Shown here one piece after another: positions 34,420 to 43,437 of a DNA stretch of 64,000 nt. The position numbers were made by a program, and so were the translations under genes. The notes beneath the pieces are model-generated. The model did not search any database and was not told where the DNA came from. It saw only the letters and a program-made list of their open reading frames with translations. How positions within the stretch are numbered: position 1 is the stretch's first letter; each line of letters opens with the position of its first letter. The stretch is from Ruminococcaceae bacterium UBA5406 (GTDB lineage: Bacteria > Bacillota > Clostridia > Oscillospirales > Acutalibacteraceae). Location of the stretch: the NCBI GenBank assembly GCA_002407675.1, contig DHNW01000010.1:62001-126000 (forward strand), given 5' to 3'.

Positions 34420-34920
34420 TTGCACTTTTTTCTTAAACCGGAAAGTGGAGACAGGATCCTGTTTGCCGTTTTAGATTCCTGCGGAAATCCGGCTTACAGA
34501 GTAGCAGGGGAACCCACATCTCTCGGCTGCCGGTATACGCTGCGCGGCGAAGATGGTTCTTCCGCAGCGCGGATGTCAGGAGTTACATTTCCATCCGACG
34601 TTCACTATTCCATATCTGCGGGCAGCCGGCATATCAGGGTTACAGTCAGGCCAGAGGCTTCTCATCGCGCCGTGTGTTTCAAAGGGGTCCGCTGGCGGTT
34701 TCGCGGTAATATTCTGGTGCGTTCGTTTGATATTGTAGAAGACCGGCCGCCTGAGCAGCCGCGCGTCATTATGACGCACGGCCGCTGCTGGAACCGCCAC
34801 GGTGACTGCTATGCCATTGAAATCCCCTGCGGCGCCGATGTTCCGTTGGCGCTCTGCACGGCCGTTGCAGTTGACTGCGCGGTTATCGGGGGATGCGTGT
34901 CGCCGGTTCCGGTGAATTGA
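34420..34920 (+). CDS. LURP-one/tubby C-terminal-like protein (tentative)
   Basis: 166 residues from a TTG after GGGAGGGG. The pattern DRILFAVLDSCGNPAYRVAGE, then SLGCRYTLRGEDGSSAARM, alternating strands and a final short helix resembles the 12-strand LURP-one-related/YxjI fold that binds phospholipid or DNA phosphates. The last 40 residues are unusually cysteine-rich (RCW, GDCY, IPCG, LCT, VDCA, GGCV). No membrane segment is certain. It has its own promoter and is followed by the valS promoter. Function not established; fold assignment is from strand pattern only. Confidence 0.6.
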   Translation: MHFFLKPESGDRILFAVLDSCGNPAYRVAGEPTSLGCRYTLRGEDGSSAARMSGVTFPSDVHYSISAGSRHIRVTVRPEASHRAVCFKGVRWRFRGNILVRSFDIVEDRPPEQPRVIMTHGRCWNRHGDCYAIEIPCGADVPLALCTAVAVDCAVIGGCVSPVPVN

Positions 34921-34925
34921 ACCGT

Positions 34926-34954
34926 TTGACAAACGGCTGCGTCCATGGCATAAT
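34926..34954 (+). promoter_or_regulatory. Sigma-A promoter for valS
   Basis: TTGACA, 17-bp spacer, CATAAT. The leader is only about 70 nt and has no T-box consensus. Confidence 0.75.
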
Positions 34955-35030
34955 ATTTATTTATAACTCTGTTAGATCCCGTTTCGGCGGGCAGGGTGCT
35001 GGGTTCTAATTATAGGAGGAAGCAGAAAAC

Positions 35031-37655
35031 ATGAACAGGGAGCTTGCCAAAACCTACGATCCACAGGAAGTGGAAGACCGGATATATCAGTTCTGGCTCG
35101 ACGGAAAATACTTTCATGCCGAGCGGGAACCGGCGAAAAAGCCATACACGATTGTTATCCCGCCGCCGAATATTACCGGCCAGCTTCACATGGGTCATGC
35201 GCTGGACGAGACCCTCCAGGATATTCTGATCCGCTGGCGGCGGATGCAGGGCTACAGCGCGCTGTGGCTGCCGGGCACCGATCACGCCTCCATTGCAACG
35301 GAAGCGAAAATTGTGGAGCAGATGCGCAAAGAGGGCCTGACAAAAGAAGATATTGGGCGCAAGGCGTTTTTGGACCGCGCCTGGAAGTGGAAAGAAAAGT
35401 ACGGCGGCCGTATTGTCGGGCAGCTGAAAAAGATGGGTTCCTCCTGCGATTGGGATCGGGAACGCTTTACGCTGGATGAAGGGTGTTCCAAAGCCGTGCG
35501 CGAAGTATTTGTACGGCTGTACGAAAAGGGTCTGATTTACCGCGGCGAACGGATTGTCAACTGGTGTCCGCACTGTAAGACCACCATTTCCGACGCAGAA
35601 GTGGAGTATTCCGAGCGCGACGGATTTTTCTGGCATGTCCGCTATCCGTTCAAAGACGGCAGCGGGTATCTGGAGCTTGCGACCACCCGTCCGGAAACCA
35701 TGCTGGGCGATACCGCCGTGGCTGTCCATCCCGAAGATGAGCGCTACCAGAAATTTGTTGGCAAAACACTGATCCTGCCGCTTGTTGGGCGTGAGATCCC
35801 GGTCATTGCAGACGAATATGTGGAACGTGATTTTGGAACCGGCGTGGTAAAGATTACGCCCGCCCACGATCCGAACGATTTTGAGGTTGGCAGGCGCCAC
35901 AGCCTGAAAGTCATCAACGTGATGAACGACGACGGAAGCATCAACGAAAACGGCGGAAAATACGCCGGAATGTCCGGCCTCGAGGCGCGCAAAAAAATCG
36001 TTGAGGAACTAAAAGAGCAAGGTTACCTTGTCAGGGTGGAACCCATCAAGCACAATGTCGGTGCCTGCTACCGCTGCGGAACGGTTGTAGAGCCGCGTGT
36101 CTCAAAACAGTGGTTCGTCAAAATGAAGCCGCTGGCTGAACCGGCTATCCAGGCCGTCCGGGAAGGAAAAGTTAAATTTGTGCCCGACCGGTTTTCCAAA
36201 ATCTATTTTCATTGGATGGAAAATATCAAGGACTGGTGTATTTCCCGCCAGCTCTGGTGGGGGCACCGCATCCCCGCGTGGTACTGTCAGGACTGTGGGG
36301 AAACGATTGTAGCTCGAGAAGCGCCCCATGTCTGCCCAAAGTGCGGAAGCAAAAATCTCAAGCAGGACCCCGATACATTGGATACGTGGTTTTCTTCGGC
36401 ACTGTGGCCCTTTTCCACTCTCGGCTGGCCGGACAAGACCCCCGACCTGGATTATTTTTATCCGACCGATACGCTGGTTACGGGCTACGATATTATCTTT
36501 TTCTGGGTTGCGCGCATGATCTTTTCCGGATTGGAGCATACGGGTCAAGTTCCGTTCCATACCGTGCTGATCCACGGCCTTGTGCGTGATGATCAGGGCC
36601 GCAAAATGAGCAAGTCGCTCGGCAATGGAATCGATCCGCTGAAAGTGATTGACCAGTATGGCGCCGACGCGCTCCGCTTTACGCTTGCCACGGGCAACAG
36701 CCCGGGGAATGATATGCGCTACTCAAAAGACAAAGTAGAAGCAAGCCGCAATTTTGCAAATAAAATCTGGAATGCCGCCAGGTTTATCCGGATGAACCTG
36801 GAAGGGCATGATGTCCCCAACAAACTGCCCGATACACTGGCACTGGAAGATAAATGGATTGTGGATTCCTTCAACCGCGTTGCAAAAGAAGTTACGGAGA
36901 ATCTGGAACATTTTGAACTGGGGATTGCCGTTCAGAAACTTTACGACTTTCTGTGGGACGAGTTCTGCGACTGGTATATTGAAATTTCCAAGATCCGCCT
37001 GAATTCCGGCAGCGAAGAGGCCGCACAGTCTGCGCGCCGCGTGCTGGTCTGGGTGATGTCGTCCACCATGCAGCTTCTTCATCCGTTTATGCCGTTTATT
37101 ACTGAGGAAATCTGGCAGGCACTTCCCCATGAAGGCCCCACCATTATGACTTCCCACTGGCCGGAATTCGATTCGTCCCGCTGTTACCCGGAGGCCGCCG
37201 GGCAGATGCACCGGATTATGGATGCCGTGCGTGCTGTGCGCAACCGCCGGGCTGAGATGAACGTCCCTCCGTCCCGCAGAACCCATCTCTATATTGCCAC
37301 GGCCTCTCCTGAAGTTTTCCAGGCAGGTATCCCCATTATCCAGCGCCTTGCGTGGGCCAGCCAGGTGGAAGTCGGCGCCGGTTTTGACCTTTCCCACGCC
37401 GTCACCATGATTACGCCGGATGCAAAGCTGTTTATCCCAACGGATGAATTAGTAGACAAGCAGGCGGAGCTTGCCCGTTTGCACAAAGAGCTGGAATCAG
37501 CCAAAAAGCAGTATGAGACCGCACAGGCAAAACTGGGGAATGAAAATTTCCTTTCAAAGGCTCCGGCCAAAGTTGTCAGCGGCGTTCGGCAGAATGCCCA
37601 AAAACTTTCCGAACATATCACTCTCATTGAATCGGGCATCCGGGAACTTCAGTAG
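35031..37655 (+). CDS. valS: Valyl-tRNA synthetase
   Basis: 874 residues, class Ia synthetase. HIGH motif as PPPNITGQLHMGHALDETLQD, CP1 editing domain with TTRPETMLGDTAVAVHPEDERY, zinc-binding cysteine pairs (NWCPHCKT; CQDCGE/CPKCG), and KMSKS as DDQGRKMSKSLGNGIDP. The C-terminal coiled-coil arm (about 800-874) contacts tRNA. It edits threonine mischarging. Length matches the family. RBS ATAGGAGGAAG precedes the ATG. Confidence 0.97.
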   Translation: MNRELAKTYDPQEVEDRIYQFWLDGKYFHAEREPAKKPYTIVIPPPNITGQLHMGHALDETLQDILIRWRRMQGYSALWLPGTDHASIATEAKIVEQMRKEGLTKEDIGRKAFLDRAWKWKEKYGGRIVGQLKKMGSSCDWDRERFTLDEGCSKAVREVFVRLYEKGLIYRGERIVNWCPHCKTTISDAEVEYSERDGFFWHVRYPFKDGSGYLELATTRPETMLGDTAVAVHPEDERYQKFVGKTLILPLVGREIPVIADEYVERDFGTGVVKITPAHDPNDFEVGRRHSLKVINVMNDDGSINENGGKYAGMSGLEARKKIVEELKEQGYLVRVEPIKHNVGACYRCGTVVEPRVSKQWFVKMKPLAEPAIQAVREGKVKFVPDRFSKIYFHWMENIKDWCISRQLWWGHRIPAWYCQDCGETIVAREAPHVCPKCGSKNLKQDPDTLDTWFSSALWPFSTLGWPDKTPDLDYFYPTDTLVTGYDIIFFWVARMIFSGLEHTGQVPFHTVLIHGLVRDDQGRKMSKSLGNGIDPLKVIDQYGADALRFTLATGNSPGNDMRYSKDKVEASRNFANKIWNAARFIRMNLEGHDVPNKLPDTLALEDKWIVDSFNRVAKEVTENLEHFELGIAVQKLYDFLWDEFCDWYIEISKIRLNSGSEEAAQSARRVLVWVMSSTMQLLHPFMPFITEEIWQALPHEGPTIMTSHWPEFDSSRCYPEAAGQMHRIMDAVRAVRNRRAEMNVPPSRRTHLYIATASPEVFQAGIPIIQRLAWASQVEVGAGFDLSHAVTMITPDAKLFIPTDELVDKQAELARLHKELESAKKQYETAQAKLGNENFLSKAPAKVVSGVRQNAQKLSEHITLIESGIRELQ

Positions 37656-37682
37656 ATCTTTATCAAAATAATGAAAATTTTA

Positions 37683-37708
37683 CGGGGCGGTTTTCCGCCC
37701 CGCTTTTT
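37683..37708 (+). terminator. Intrinsic terminator after valS
   Basis: Perfect stem CGGGGCGG/CCGCCCCG with a TTTT loop followed by CTTTTT. The folC ribosome site begins right after it. Confidence 0.9.
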
Positions 37709-37721
37709 GGGAGTATAGGGA

Positions 37722-39017
37722 ATGACGGGTCAGGAAGCCGTAGAAAAAATAGAATCATATCATCATTTTCGTTCTCACCCGGGTCTTGAAGGCATCCGGG
37801 CTTTGATGGAGAGGATAGGGAACCCTCAGAAAAAGCTCCGGTGTGTCCATGTTGCCGGGACAAACGGAAAGGGGACGACCTGCACACTGATTGCTTCTGT
37901 GCTGCGCAAAGCAGGTTTCAGGACCGGTCTGTACCTTTCTCCTCATGTAAGTGACTTCCGCGAGCGGATGCAGATTGACGGAAACCTGATCCTTCCCGAA
38001 GATCTTGCCAGCCTCACGGAACGTGTGCTTCCCGCTGCAGAAAGCATTACGGCGCACGGTGTACCTGTTACGGAATTTGAGCTGGTTACCGCCATCGCCA
38101 TGCTTTGGTTTGCCGAACGCGGCTGCGATGTTGCCGTTCTGGAAGTCGGTTTGGGCGGCCGGTTTGACGCGACCAATGTGATCACGCAGCCCCTTGTTTC
38201 CGTTATTGCTTCCATTTCGCTGGATCATACTCAAATCCTCGGTGATACGCTGGAAAAGATCGCCTTTGAGAAGTGCGGAATTATCAAGGAAGGCTGCCCT
38301 TCCGTCTGCTATCCAGATGAGCCTCCGGAGGCGCTTGCCGTCATCCGGTGTGTTGCCCGGGCAAGGCATAGTGCCCTGACGGAAGCCTCCAGTATACACC
38401 TGAAAGTTTTAAAATCGGATTTATCCGGCACGGAAATAGAATCTCCGGAAGGCCGGCTTTTCCTGCCGCTTTTAGGGGAGCATCAAGTCAAGAACGCCGC
38501 GGCGGCTCTGGCCGCCCTGCGCGTGCTTCGCGAAAACGGCTGGAAAATAGGGCGCGGAGACATTGCCGCCGGTTTTTCCGCTGCCCGCCTGCCCGCAAGG
38601 CTGGAAGTCCTGTCGAAGACTCCGCCCATCCTGCTGGACGGCGCGCATAATCCGGAGGGAACAGCGGCGCTCGCCTCGGCGATCCACCGCTACCTTTCCG
38701 GGAAAAAGGTCGTTGCCGTCATGGGAATGATGGCGGATAAAGATGTCCGCAAAGCCGTGAAGAATCTGGCCGGTGTTTTTTCACAGGTGATCGCAGTTGC
38801 GCCGGTTTCGGCGCGTGCGCTGAGCGCAGATCGCTTTGCGGATCTGTGGAATCAGGCCGGCACGCCCGCCCGGGCGGCTGCAAACATATCAGATGCTCTG
38901 GTCCAGGCTTTTTCTTTGCTGGAGCCGGACGGCGCCCTGATTGTCTGCGGATCGCTGTATGTGGCGGGCGATGCACGGAATCTGCTTTTGGACCGTCTCG
39001 GCCGTCCACGGATTTAA
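37722..39017 (+). CDS. folC: Folylpolyglutamate synthase/dihydrofolate synthase
   Basis: 431 residues, Mur-ligase superfamily. P-loop VAGTNGKGTTCTLIASVL, then the Ser-rich SPHVSDFRERMQI, LEVGLGGRFDATNVI, and HNPEGTAALASAI near the end. It adds glutamate tails to folates and may make dihydrofolate. It follows valS by 66 bp, a standard Firmicutes order. An intervening terminator suggests read-through or a separate weak promoter. Confidence 0.95.
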   Translation: MTGQEAVEKIESYHHFRSHPGLEGIRALMERIGNPQKKLRCVHVAGTNGKGTTCTLIASVLRKAGFRTGLYLSPHVSDFRERMQIDGNLILPEDLASLTERVLPAAESITAHGVPVTEFELVTAIAMLWFAERGCDVAVLEVGLGGRFDATNVITQPLVSVIASISLDHTQILGDTLEKIAFEKCGIIKEGCPSVCYPDEPPEALAVIRCVARARHSALTEASSIHLKVLKSDLSGTEIESPEGRLFLPLLGEHQVKNAAAALAALRVLRENGWKIGRGDIAAGFSAARLPARLEVLSKTPPILLDGAHNPEGTAALASAIHRYLSGKKVVAVMGMMADKDVRKAVKNLAGVFSQVIAVAPVSARALSADRFADLWNQAGTPARAAANISDALVQAFSLLEPDGALIVCGSLYVAGDARNLLLDRLGRPRI

Positions 39018-39067
39018 CGCCGACGTCTTTTTTTAATATTGGATCGCTTTTCACTTCCGCAATTGCG

Positions 39068-39094
39068 GCCGTCCAGTCGGACGGCTGTTTTTTT
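39068..39094 (+). terminator. Intrinsic terminator after folC
   Basis: GCCGTCC/GGACGGC with a four-base loop, followed by TG and seven Ts. Confidence 0.85.
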
Positions 39095-39098
39095 ATGT

Positions 39099-39127
39099 TC
39101 TAATGGCTACACTTTGTCCGTATATAT
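39099..39127 (+). promoter_or_regulatory. Candidate sigma-E promoter of the spoIIIA operon
   Basis: TCTAAT, 14-bp spacer, CGTATATAT. Compared with sigma-E consensus (ATATT, 14, CATAnnnT) the spacing fits and the -10 has one mismatch. Expected because spoIIIA is expressed in the mother cell under sigma-E in Bacillus. Confidence 0.4.
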
Positions 39128-39151
39128 GAAAGGAAGGGAGAGGACAAGTCA

Positions 39152-40171
39152 ATGGATGAGAGGAATAAAGACCGGTTTGACGAGGCATCCGAAGGCACTT
39201 GCGAAAGAGTGCGCAAAATCCTTCAAGCCCTGCCGCGCAGCATTAAGCAGGAAGCCCAGGAAATACGGCTTCGGGTCGGCCGGCCGGTTTCCGTCTGCTG
39301 CCCTGAAGGGGTCCGTTTTGTCAGAAAAGACGGTAGGGTCAGTGATGTTCCAGATTCCGGCTGCCTGGTATCCGACCGGGACGACCTGGAGAGCAGTTTC
39401 CGGATTCTTTGCAGCTATTCCGTCTACAGCCATGAAAATGAGATCCGGAATGGCTTTGTCACTCTGCGGGGAGGCCACAGGGCCGGCATCTGCGGGACTG
39501 CGGTTTACCAAAACGGCGCAGTTTCCGGGCTGAAAGATGTCTCTTCCATCAATATCCGGGTGGCGCGTGAAATTCCGGGTTCCGCGGATTCCCTGCTGGA
39601 ACGGCTGAAAAAAAATATTGACGCCGGCCTTCTGCTTGCCGGGCCGCCTTCCAGCGGAAAAACGACCCTTCTGCGGGATATCGCGCGCCAGCTTTCCAAC
39701 GGAGTGTCCGGAACCGTTCGGAAAGTTGCAGTAGTGGATGAACGGGGGGAGATTGCCGGGGTTTGTCGAGGGGTGCCGCAGAATGACGTCGGCCTTTGCT
39801 GCGATGTGCTGGACGGCTATCCCAAAGCGGATGGGATCATGCTTGCCGTGCGTTGCCTGTCACCTCAGATTATTATCTGCGACGAAATCGGTTCCGAGCG
39901 GGAAGCGTATGCGGTGGAGCAAAGCCTGAATGCGGGAGTTGGGGTGATCGCCAGCATTCACGCCGGAAGCGTGGGCGAACTGCTGCGGAAAAAGCAGGCG
40001 CTGTCGATTCTGGCAACGGGTGCGTTTGCGTCGGTTGCCATGCTGGAATCTTCCCCGCTGCCGGGGCATATTGCCGGAATTTATAGGACGGGTGATTTGA
40101 TTGCTGAAACTGGCCGGGGCGGTTCTGCTCATTTTTGCGGGAATCCTGGCGGGATACATGGAATCGCATAA
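39152..40171 (+). CDS. spoIIIAA: Stage III sporulation protein AA
   Basis: 339 residues, secretion-type ATPase of the mother-cell side of the SpoIIIA-SpoIIQ feeding channel. Family N-terminus with LPRSIKQEAQEIRLRVGRPV, then a RecA-like core: Walker A GPPSSGKTTLLRDIARQ, VAVVDERGEIAG, Walker B IIICDEIGSEREAYAV, and the HAGS motif. First gene of a complete eight-gene operon. RBS GGAAGGGAGAGG. The last 70 bases are shared with spoIIIAB; the tail after RTGDLIAE is therefore likely a read-through extension of low conservation. Confidence 0.95.
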   Translation: MDERNKDRFDEASEGTCERVRKILQALPRSIKQEAQEIRLRVGRPVSVCCPEGVRFVRKDGRVSDVPDSGCLVSDRDDLESSFRILCSYSVYSHENEIRNGFVTLRGGHRAGICGTAVYQNGAVSGLKDVSSINIRVAREIPGSADSLLERLKKNIDAGLLLAGPPSSGKTTLLRDIARQLSNGVSGTVRKVAVVDERGEIAGVCRGVPQNDVGLCCDVLDGYPKADGIMLAVRCLSPQIIICDEIGSEREAYAVEQSLNAGVGVIASIHAGSVGELLRKKQALSILATGAFASVAMLESSPLPGHIAGIYRTGDLIAETGRGGSAHFCGNPGGIHGIA

Positions 40172-40598
40172 ACTTTCAGTCCGTGTGGAGAAGCTGGAAA
40201 AGTTCCTTCGGTTCCTTACTTCGGCCAAAACGGAAATCCGGTATTCTTCCATGCCTGTCGAATCCATCGTTCAAAAATACGGGAAGGGCCTGTCGTTTTT
40301 GGCAGACTGCGCAAAGCGCAATTCCGGGGGGCAGGGGTGGCCCTCGGCCTGGAACGAGTCCGTCGCTTCCCGGGCAGCCGGGGAAGGGTTTTCTAAAAAG
40401 GATCTGGATCTGCTCTATGGGTTCGGCGGCGGGTTCGGCGCAACGGATACCGAAGGGCAGCTGTCTCATATCAGCCTCTATCTCGGACTTACGGCGGAGG
40501 CTTTGAAAAGCGCAAAGGAAGAACGTGAAAAAAAGTCCAGGCTTTACCAGATGCTTGGAACCTTTGCCGGCATCGCTTCGGCCCTGCTGCTCTGCTGA
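40101..40598 (+). CDS. spoIIIAB: Stage III sporulation protein AB
   Basis: 165 residues from a TTG that overlaps spoIIIAA by 71 bp, preceded by GGGTG. The TTG is needed to include the N-terminal membrane helix LAGAVLLIFAGILAGYMES; a second hydrophobic segment lies at the C-terminus. The middle contains the basic VEKLEKFLRFLTSAKTEIRYS stretch typical of SpoIIIAB, a GspF-like half protein. It sits in the mother-cell membrane around the forespore. Confidence 0.9.
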   Translation: MLKLAGAVLLIFAGILAGYMESHKLSVRVEKLEKFLRFLTSAKTEIRYSSMPVESIVQKYGKGLSFLADCAKRNSGGQGWPSAWNESVASRAAGEGFSKKDLDLLYGFGGGFGATDTEGQLSHISLYLGLTAEALKSAKEEREKKSRLYQMLGTFAGIASALLLC

Positions 40599-40614
40599 AA
40601 ACGGAGGAATGGAA

Positions 40615-40809
40615 ATGAACGTGGACTTGATTTTCAAAATTGCGGCCATTGGAATTATCGTAGCGGTTCTCAACCAGCTTCTGATCCGTTCCGGCCGGGA
40701 AGAGCAGGCGCTGATGACTACGCTGGCCGGTTTAATTGTCGTGCTGATGATCATAGTCCAGCAGATCAGTATTCTGTTTAAAACGATTAAAACAGTTTTT
40801 GGGCTGTAG
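40615..40809 (+). CDS. spoIIIAC: Stage III sporulation protein AC
   Basis: 64 residues, two membrane helices (about 5-25 and 33-53), ending TIKTVFGL. Length and hydrophobic pattern match SpoIIIAC. The ATG at 40615 is 7 bp after GGAGG; longer starts overlap spoIIIAB. Part of the inner-membrane platform of the feeding channel. Confidence 0.93.
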   Translation: MNVDLIFKIAAIGIIVAVLNQLLIRSGREEQALMTTLAGLIVVLMIIVQQISILFKTIKTVFGL

Positions 40810-40811
40810 CG

Positions 40812-41201
40812 ATGAATATCGTCGGGATTGCGGGCATAGCCCTCTGTGCCGCTGTGATAGCGGCGATGCTCCGGCGCTATCATCAGGAATACGCGGTTCT
40901 TCTCAGCATTGCGGCGGGAATTTTGATTCTGACCGAAGTGCTGGCCAACATTGCGCCGGCGGTCCGTCAGATCAGCCAGCTTTTGTCTTCGGCGGGGCTG
41001 ACGGCGGGATATGCGGCCATTTTATTCAAAACGCTCGGCATCTGTTTTCTGGCGCAGTTTGCGGCGGATTCCTGCCGGGATGCGGGGGAAAATGCGCTGG
41101 CGTCCAAAGTGGAGCTGGCGGGGAAAATAGCGGTCGTCATTCTGGCGCTTCCGCTGTTTGAAAAAATTGCCTCAACGGCAATCGGATTGGTCGGTGGATG
41201 A
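40812..41201 (+). CDS. spoIIIAD: Stage III sporulation protein AD
   Basis: 129 residues, three to four membrane helices. FKTLGICFLAQFAADSCRDAGENALASKVELAGK is the SpoIIIAD signature (shown by FLAQFA, DAGE and SKVELAGK). It begins 2 bp after spoIIIAC and overlaps spoIIIAE by 4 bp. Confidence 0.95.
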   Translation: MNIVGIAGIALCAAVIAAMLRRYHQEYAVLLSIAAGILILTEVLANIAPAVRQISQLLSSAGLTAGYAAILFKTLGICFLAQFAADSCRDAGENALASKVELAGKIAVVILALPLFEKIASTAIGLVGG

Positions 41202-42358
41202 AAATGAAAAAAACGGTCTGTCTGGTCCTTTTGATTGTGTCCGTCTTCCTGTTTTCAGAACCGGCTTCTGCAGCAGTTTCGTCCGGCACCGAGGATTATC
41301 AGCGGTGCTATCAGGAGCAGATGCGGCAGAGCGGGGCTGAAGATCTTCCGGACAGACTGCCGAAGGAGACCCAAAAAACGCTGGAGCAGCTGGGAGTAAG
41401 CGGAACTGACTGGGAATCCATCACGTCGATCACACCCAAAAATTATTTTCAAAAAATCCTGGATATTTTTACCGGAAAAATGAAAAATCCGCTCCGCATT
41501 TTAGCTTCGATCATTGCGGTTGTCCTTCTCTGTGCGCTCCTGAACGGGCTTCGGCTTTCTTTTGGGGAACAGGCGCTGGGTCAGGTGATCGGGATGGTCG
41601 GGGCCCTGTGCATCTGCACCATTGTTGTGTCGCCTCTGGTTTCCTGCATTTCGGATTCCGCCGATGTCCTCAAGGCTGCATCCGGATTTCTGCTGGCCTG
41701 TGTGCCGGTGCTGGTCGGAATTATGGCGGCCGGCGGGCAGCCGGTTTCAGCCGGGTCGTACCATTTGCTGATGCTTGCCGCCGGCGATGCCGTTTCCATT
41801 TTCGCTACGACTGTCCTCGTTCCCATGATGGATATTTTTCTTGCTCTTTCCGTGGTGTCTGCCATTTCGCCGGGTATTCGCCTTGACGGCCTGTGCTCCG
41901 TTTTTAATAAAGTCGTGAAATGGGTGATGGGGCTTGTCATGACGCTCTTTACCGGCTTGATCACCATGCACTCTGTCCTTGCCGCGTCGATGGATACCAC
42001 CGGCGTGAAGGCCGTCAAATTTGTGGTAAGCAGCTGTGTCCCCGTGGTCGGCAACGCTCTGAGTGACGCTATGAATACCGTGAACAGCTGTATCAGAACG
42101 CTGAAATCCGGCGTTGGGGCGTTTGGCCTGCTGGCCGGAATTTTCATTTTTCTGCCGGTGCTTGCCGAGTGTCTCCTCTGGCTGATAACGCTCACTCTCG
42201 GTTCCGGCATCAGCCGCATTTTTGAACTGGATGGGATTACTTCACTTCTGAAGGCTTCCGCCGACGTTGTATCCACCCTGCTTGCAATCCTCCTGTGCTG
42301 CATGATGGTGCTGATCATTTCCACTGTGCTGATGCTGATGCTGGGGGGTGCGGCATGA
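41198..42358 (+). CDS. spoIIIAE: Stage III sporulation protein AE
   Basis: 386 residues. N-terminal signal-like helix ending PASAA, then a soluble stretch with LPKETQKTLEQLGVSGTDW and FTGKMKNPLRIL, followed by about seven membrane helices. SDSADVLKAASGFLLACVPVL and TTGVKAVKFVVSSCVPVVGNALSDA (shown by ADVLK and SCVPVVG) mark the family. It is the largest channel component; all parts appear intact. ATGA coupling on both sides. Confidence 0.95.
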   Translation: MKMKKTVCLVLLIVSVFLFSEPASAAVSSGTEDYQRCYQEQMRQSGAEDLPDRLPKETQKTLEQLGVSGTDWESITSITPKNYFQKILDIFTGKMKNPLRILASIIAVVLLCALLNGLRLSFGEQALGQVIGMVGALCICTIVVSPLVSCISDSADVLKAASGFLLACVPVLVGIMAAGGQPVSAGSYHLLMLAAGDAVSIFATTVLVPMMDIFLALSVVSAISPGIRLDGLCSVFNKVVKWVMGLVMTLFTGLITMHSVLAASMDTTGVKAVKFVVSSCVPVVGNALSDAMNTVNSCIRTLKSGVGAFGLLAGIFIFLPVLAECLLWLITLTLGSGISRIFELDGITSLLKASADVVSTLLAILLCCMMVLIISTVLMLMLGGAA

Positions 42359-42831
42359 GTGCCGTCCGGGAGTGGTCGACGGTTATCTGCCTGGCGGCCC
42401 TGGCAGCCGCCCTGCTGCAAAGTCTGGTGCCGAACGGCTCGATGGAGCGAATGGCTAAATTCGTCATAGGAGCGTTCTTCATCTGCGTTATTATCCTGCC
42501 TTTATCCAAAGCTGTCCCTCAAATGAAACTCCGCCTAAACCGCAGCAGCTCCAGCGTACAGAATGACCGCCTGGAAACCACGGTGGAAAGCCAGATCCGA
42601 TCCGAATCACAGAAAAGCATCTCCAATTTGGTTACAGCCGAACTGAGCCGTATCCACATCAAGTGCAAAAATGTTCATGTGGATATGGATACTGATGCGA
42701 ACGGCAGCATATCAATTACTAAAGTAACTGTAACGCTGGGGAAAAAATATGCCGCACAGTGTCAAACGGCGGCGGACTATCTGGAAAAAGAATTGGGTAT
42801 CAAGACGGAGGTCGTATCCGATGGGAGTTGA
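42355..42831 (+). CDS. spoIIIAF: Stage III sporulation protein AF
   Basis: 158 residues: two N-terminal membrane helices (REWSTVICLAALAAALLQSLVP and FVIGAFFICVIILPL regions) and a ring-building domain with TVTLGKKYAAQCQTAADYLEKELGI. It forms part of the membrane platform or a ring below SpoIIIAG. The ATG lies in the spoIIIAE stop overlap. Confidence 0.92.
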   Translation: MSAVREWSTVICLAALAAALLQSLVPNGSMERMAKFVIGAFFICVIILPLSKAVPQMKLRLNRSSSSVQNDRLETTVESQIRSESQKSISNLVTAELSRIHIKCKNVHVDMDTDANGSISITKVTVTLGKKYAAQCQTAADYLEKELGIKTEVVSDGS

Positions 42832-43414
42832 AAAGGGCGGCGGAACGGGCAAAGGGATGTTCCAGAAGCTGGCAGAAAACGAAAAATACCGAAAAATCGT
42901 GGTTACTGCCGGGATTCTCGGAATTGTGCTGATCCTTTTGTCCGGGAATCTTCAGAGCTGCGGCGGAAAACAGTCGTCACAGACGGCGTCTTCCCGGAGT
43001 TCCGGCTTGTCGGCTGAAAATTATGAAAAACAGCTGGAAACCAATCTCACAGAAATTATTTCCCAGATCCGCGGGACTGGAAATGTTCGGGTTATGGTTA
43101 CGCTGGAGCAGACGACTCAGTATGTGTATGCTACGGAAGAAAAGAAAAGTGACCAGCAGACGGACGAAAAAGCGGAAAGCGGGACCGGGAAAAAGGAAAG
43201 CAACAACAGCGACGAGACGACTTATCTTCTTGTCAAGGATGCGGATGGTTCCGAAAGGGCCCTTCATGTAACCGAGATCCAGCCGGTGGTTAAGGGAGTT
43301 GTTGTTGTCTGCGACGGCGGCGACGATCCGCAGGTGCAGCAGGATGTAACCGACGCGGTTACAACAGCGCTCCACATCACTTCCGTGCGGGTGTGCGTTA
43401 TAAAAGCAAAATAA
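42821..43414 (+). CDS. spoIIIAG: Stage III sporulation protein AG
   Basis: 197 residues. One membrane helix at about 27-44 (VVTAGILGIVLILLSGNL), a low-complexity linker, then the secretin-like ring domain: TNLTEIISQIRGTGNVRVMVTLEQ and IQPVVKGVVVVCDGGDDPQVQQDVTDAVTTALHI (shown by KGVVVVCDGG). It assembles the large ring in the intermembrane space. Insert EKKSDQQTDEKAESGTGKKE is a charged loop. RBS GGAGG is inside spoIIIAF. Confidence 0.95.
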   Translation: MGVEKGGGTGKGMFQKLAENEKYRKIVVTAGILGIVLILLSGNLQSCGGKQSSQTASSRSSGLSAENYEKQLETNLTEIISQIRGTGNVRVMVTLEQTTQYVYATEEKKSDQQTDEKAESGTGKKESNNSDETTYLLVKDADGSERALHVTEIQPVVKGVVVVCDGGDDPQVQQDVTDAVTTALHITSVRVCVIKAK

Positions 43415-43437
43415 TAAAAATCGGGGGGAATACGTTT

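Noticed and set aside
34955..35030. T-box leader before valS
   Set aside because: The leader is only about 70 nt and has no T-box consensus or terminator stem.
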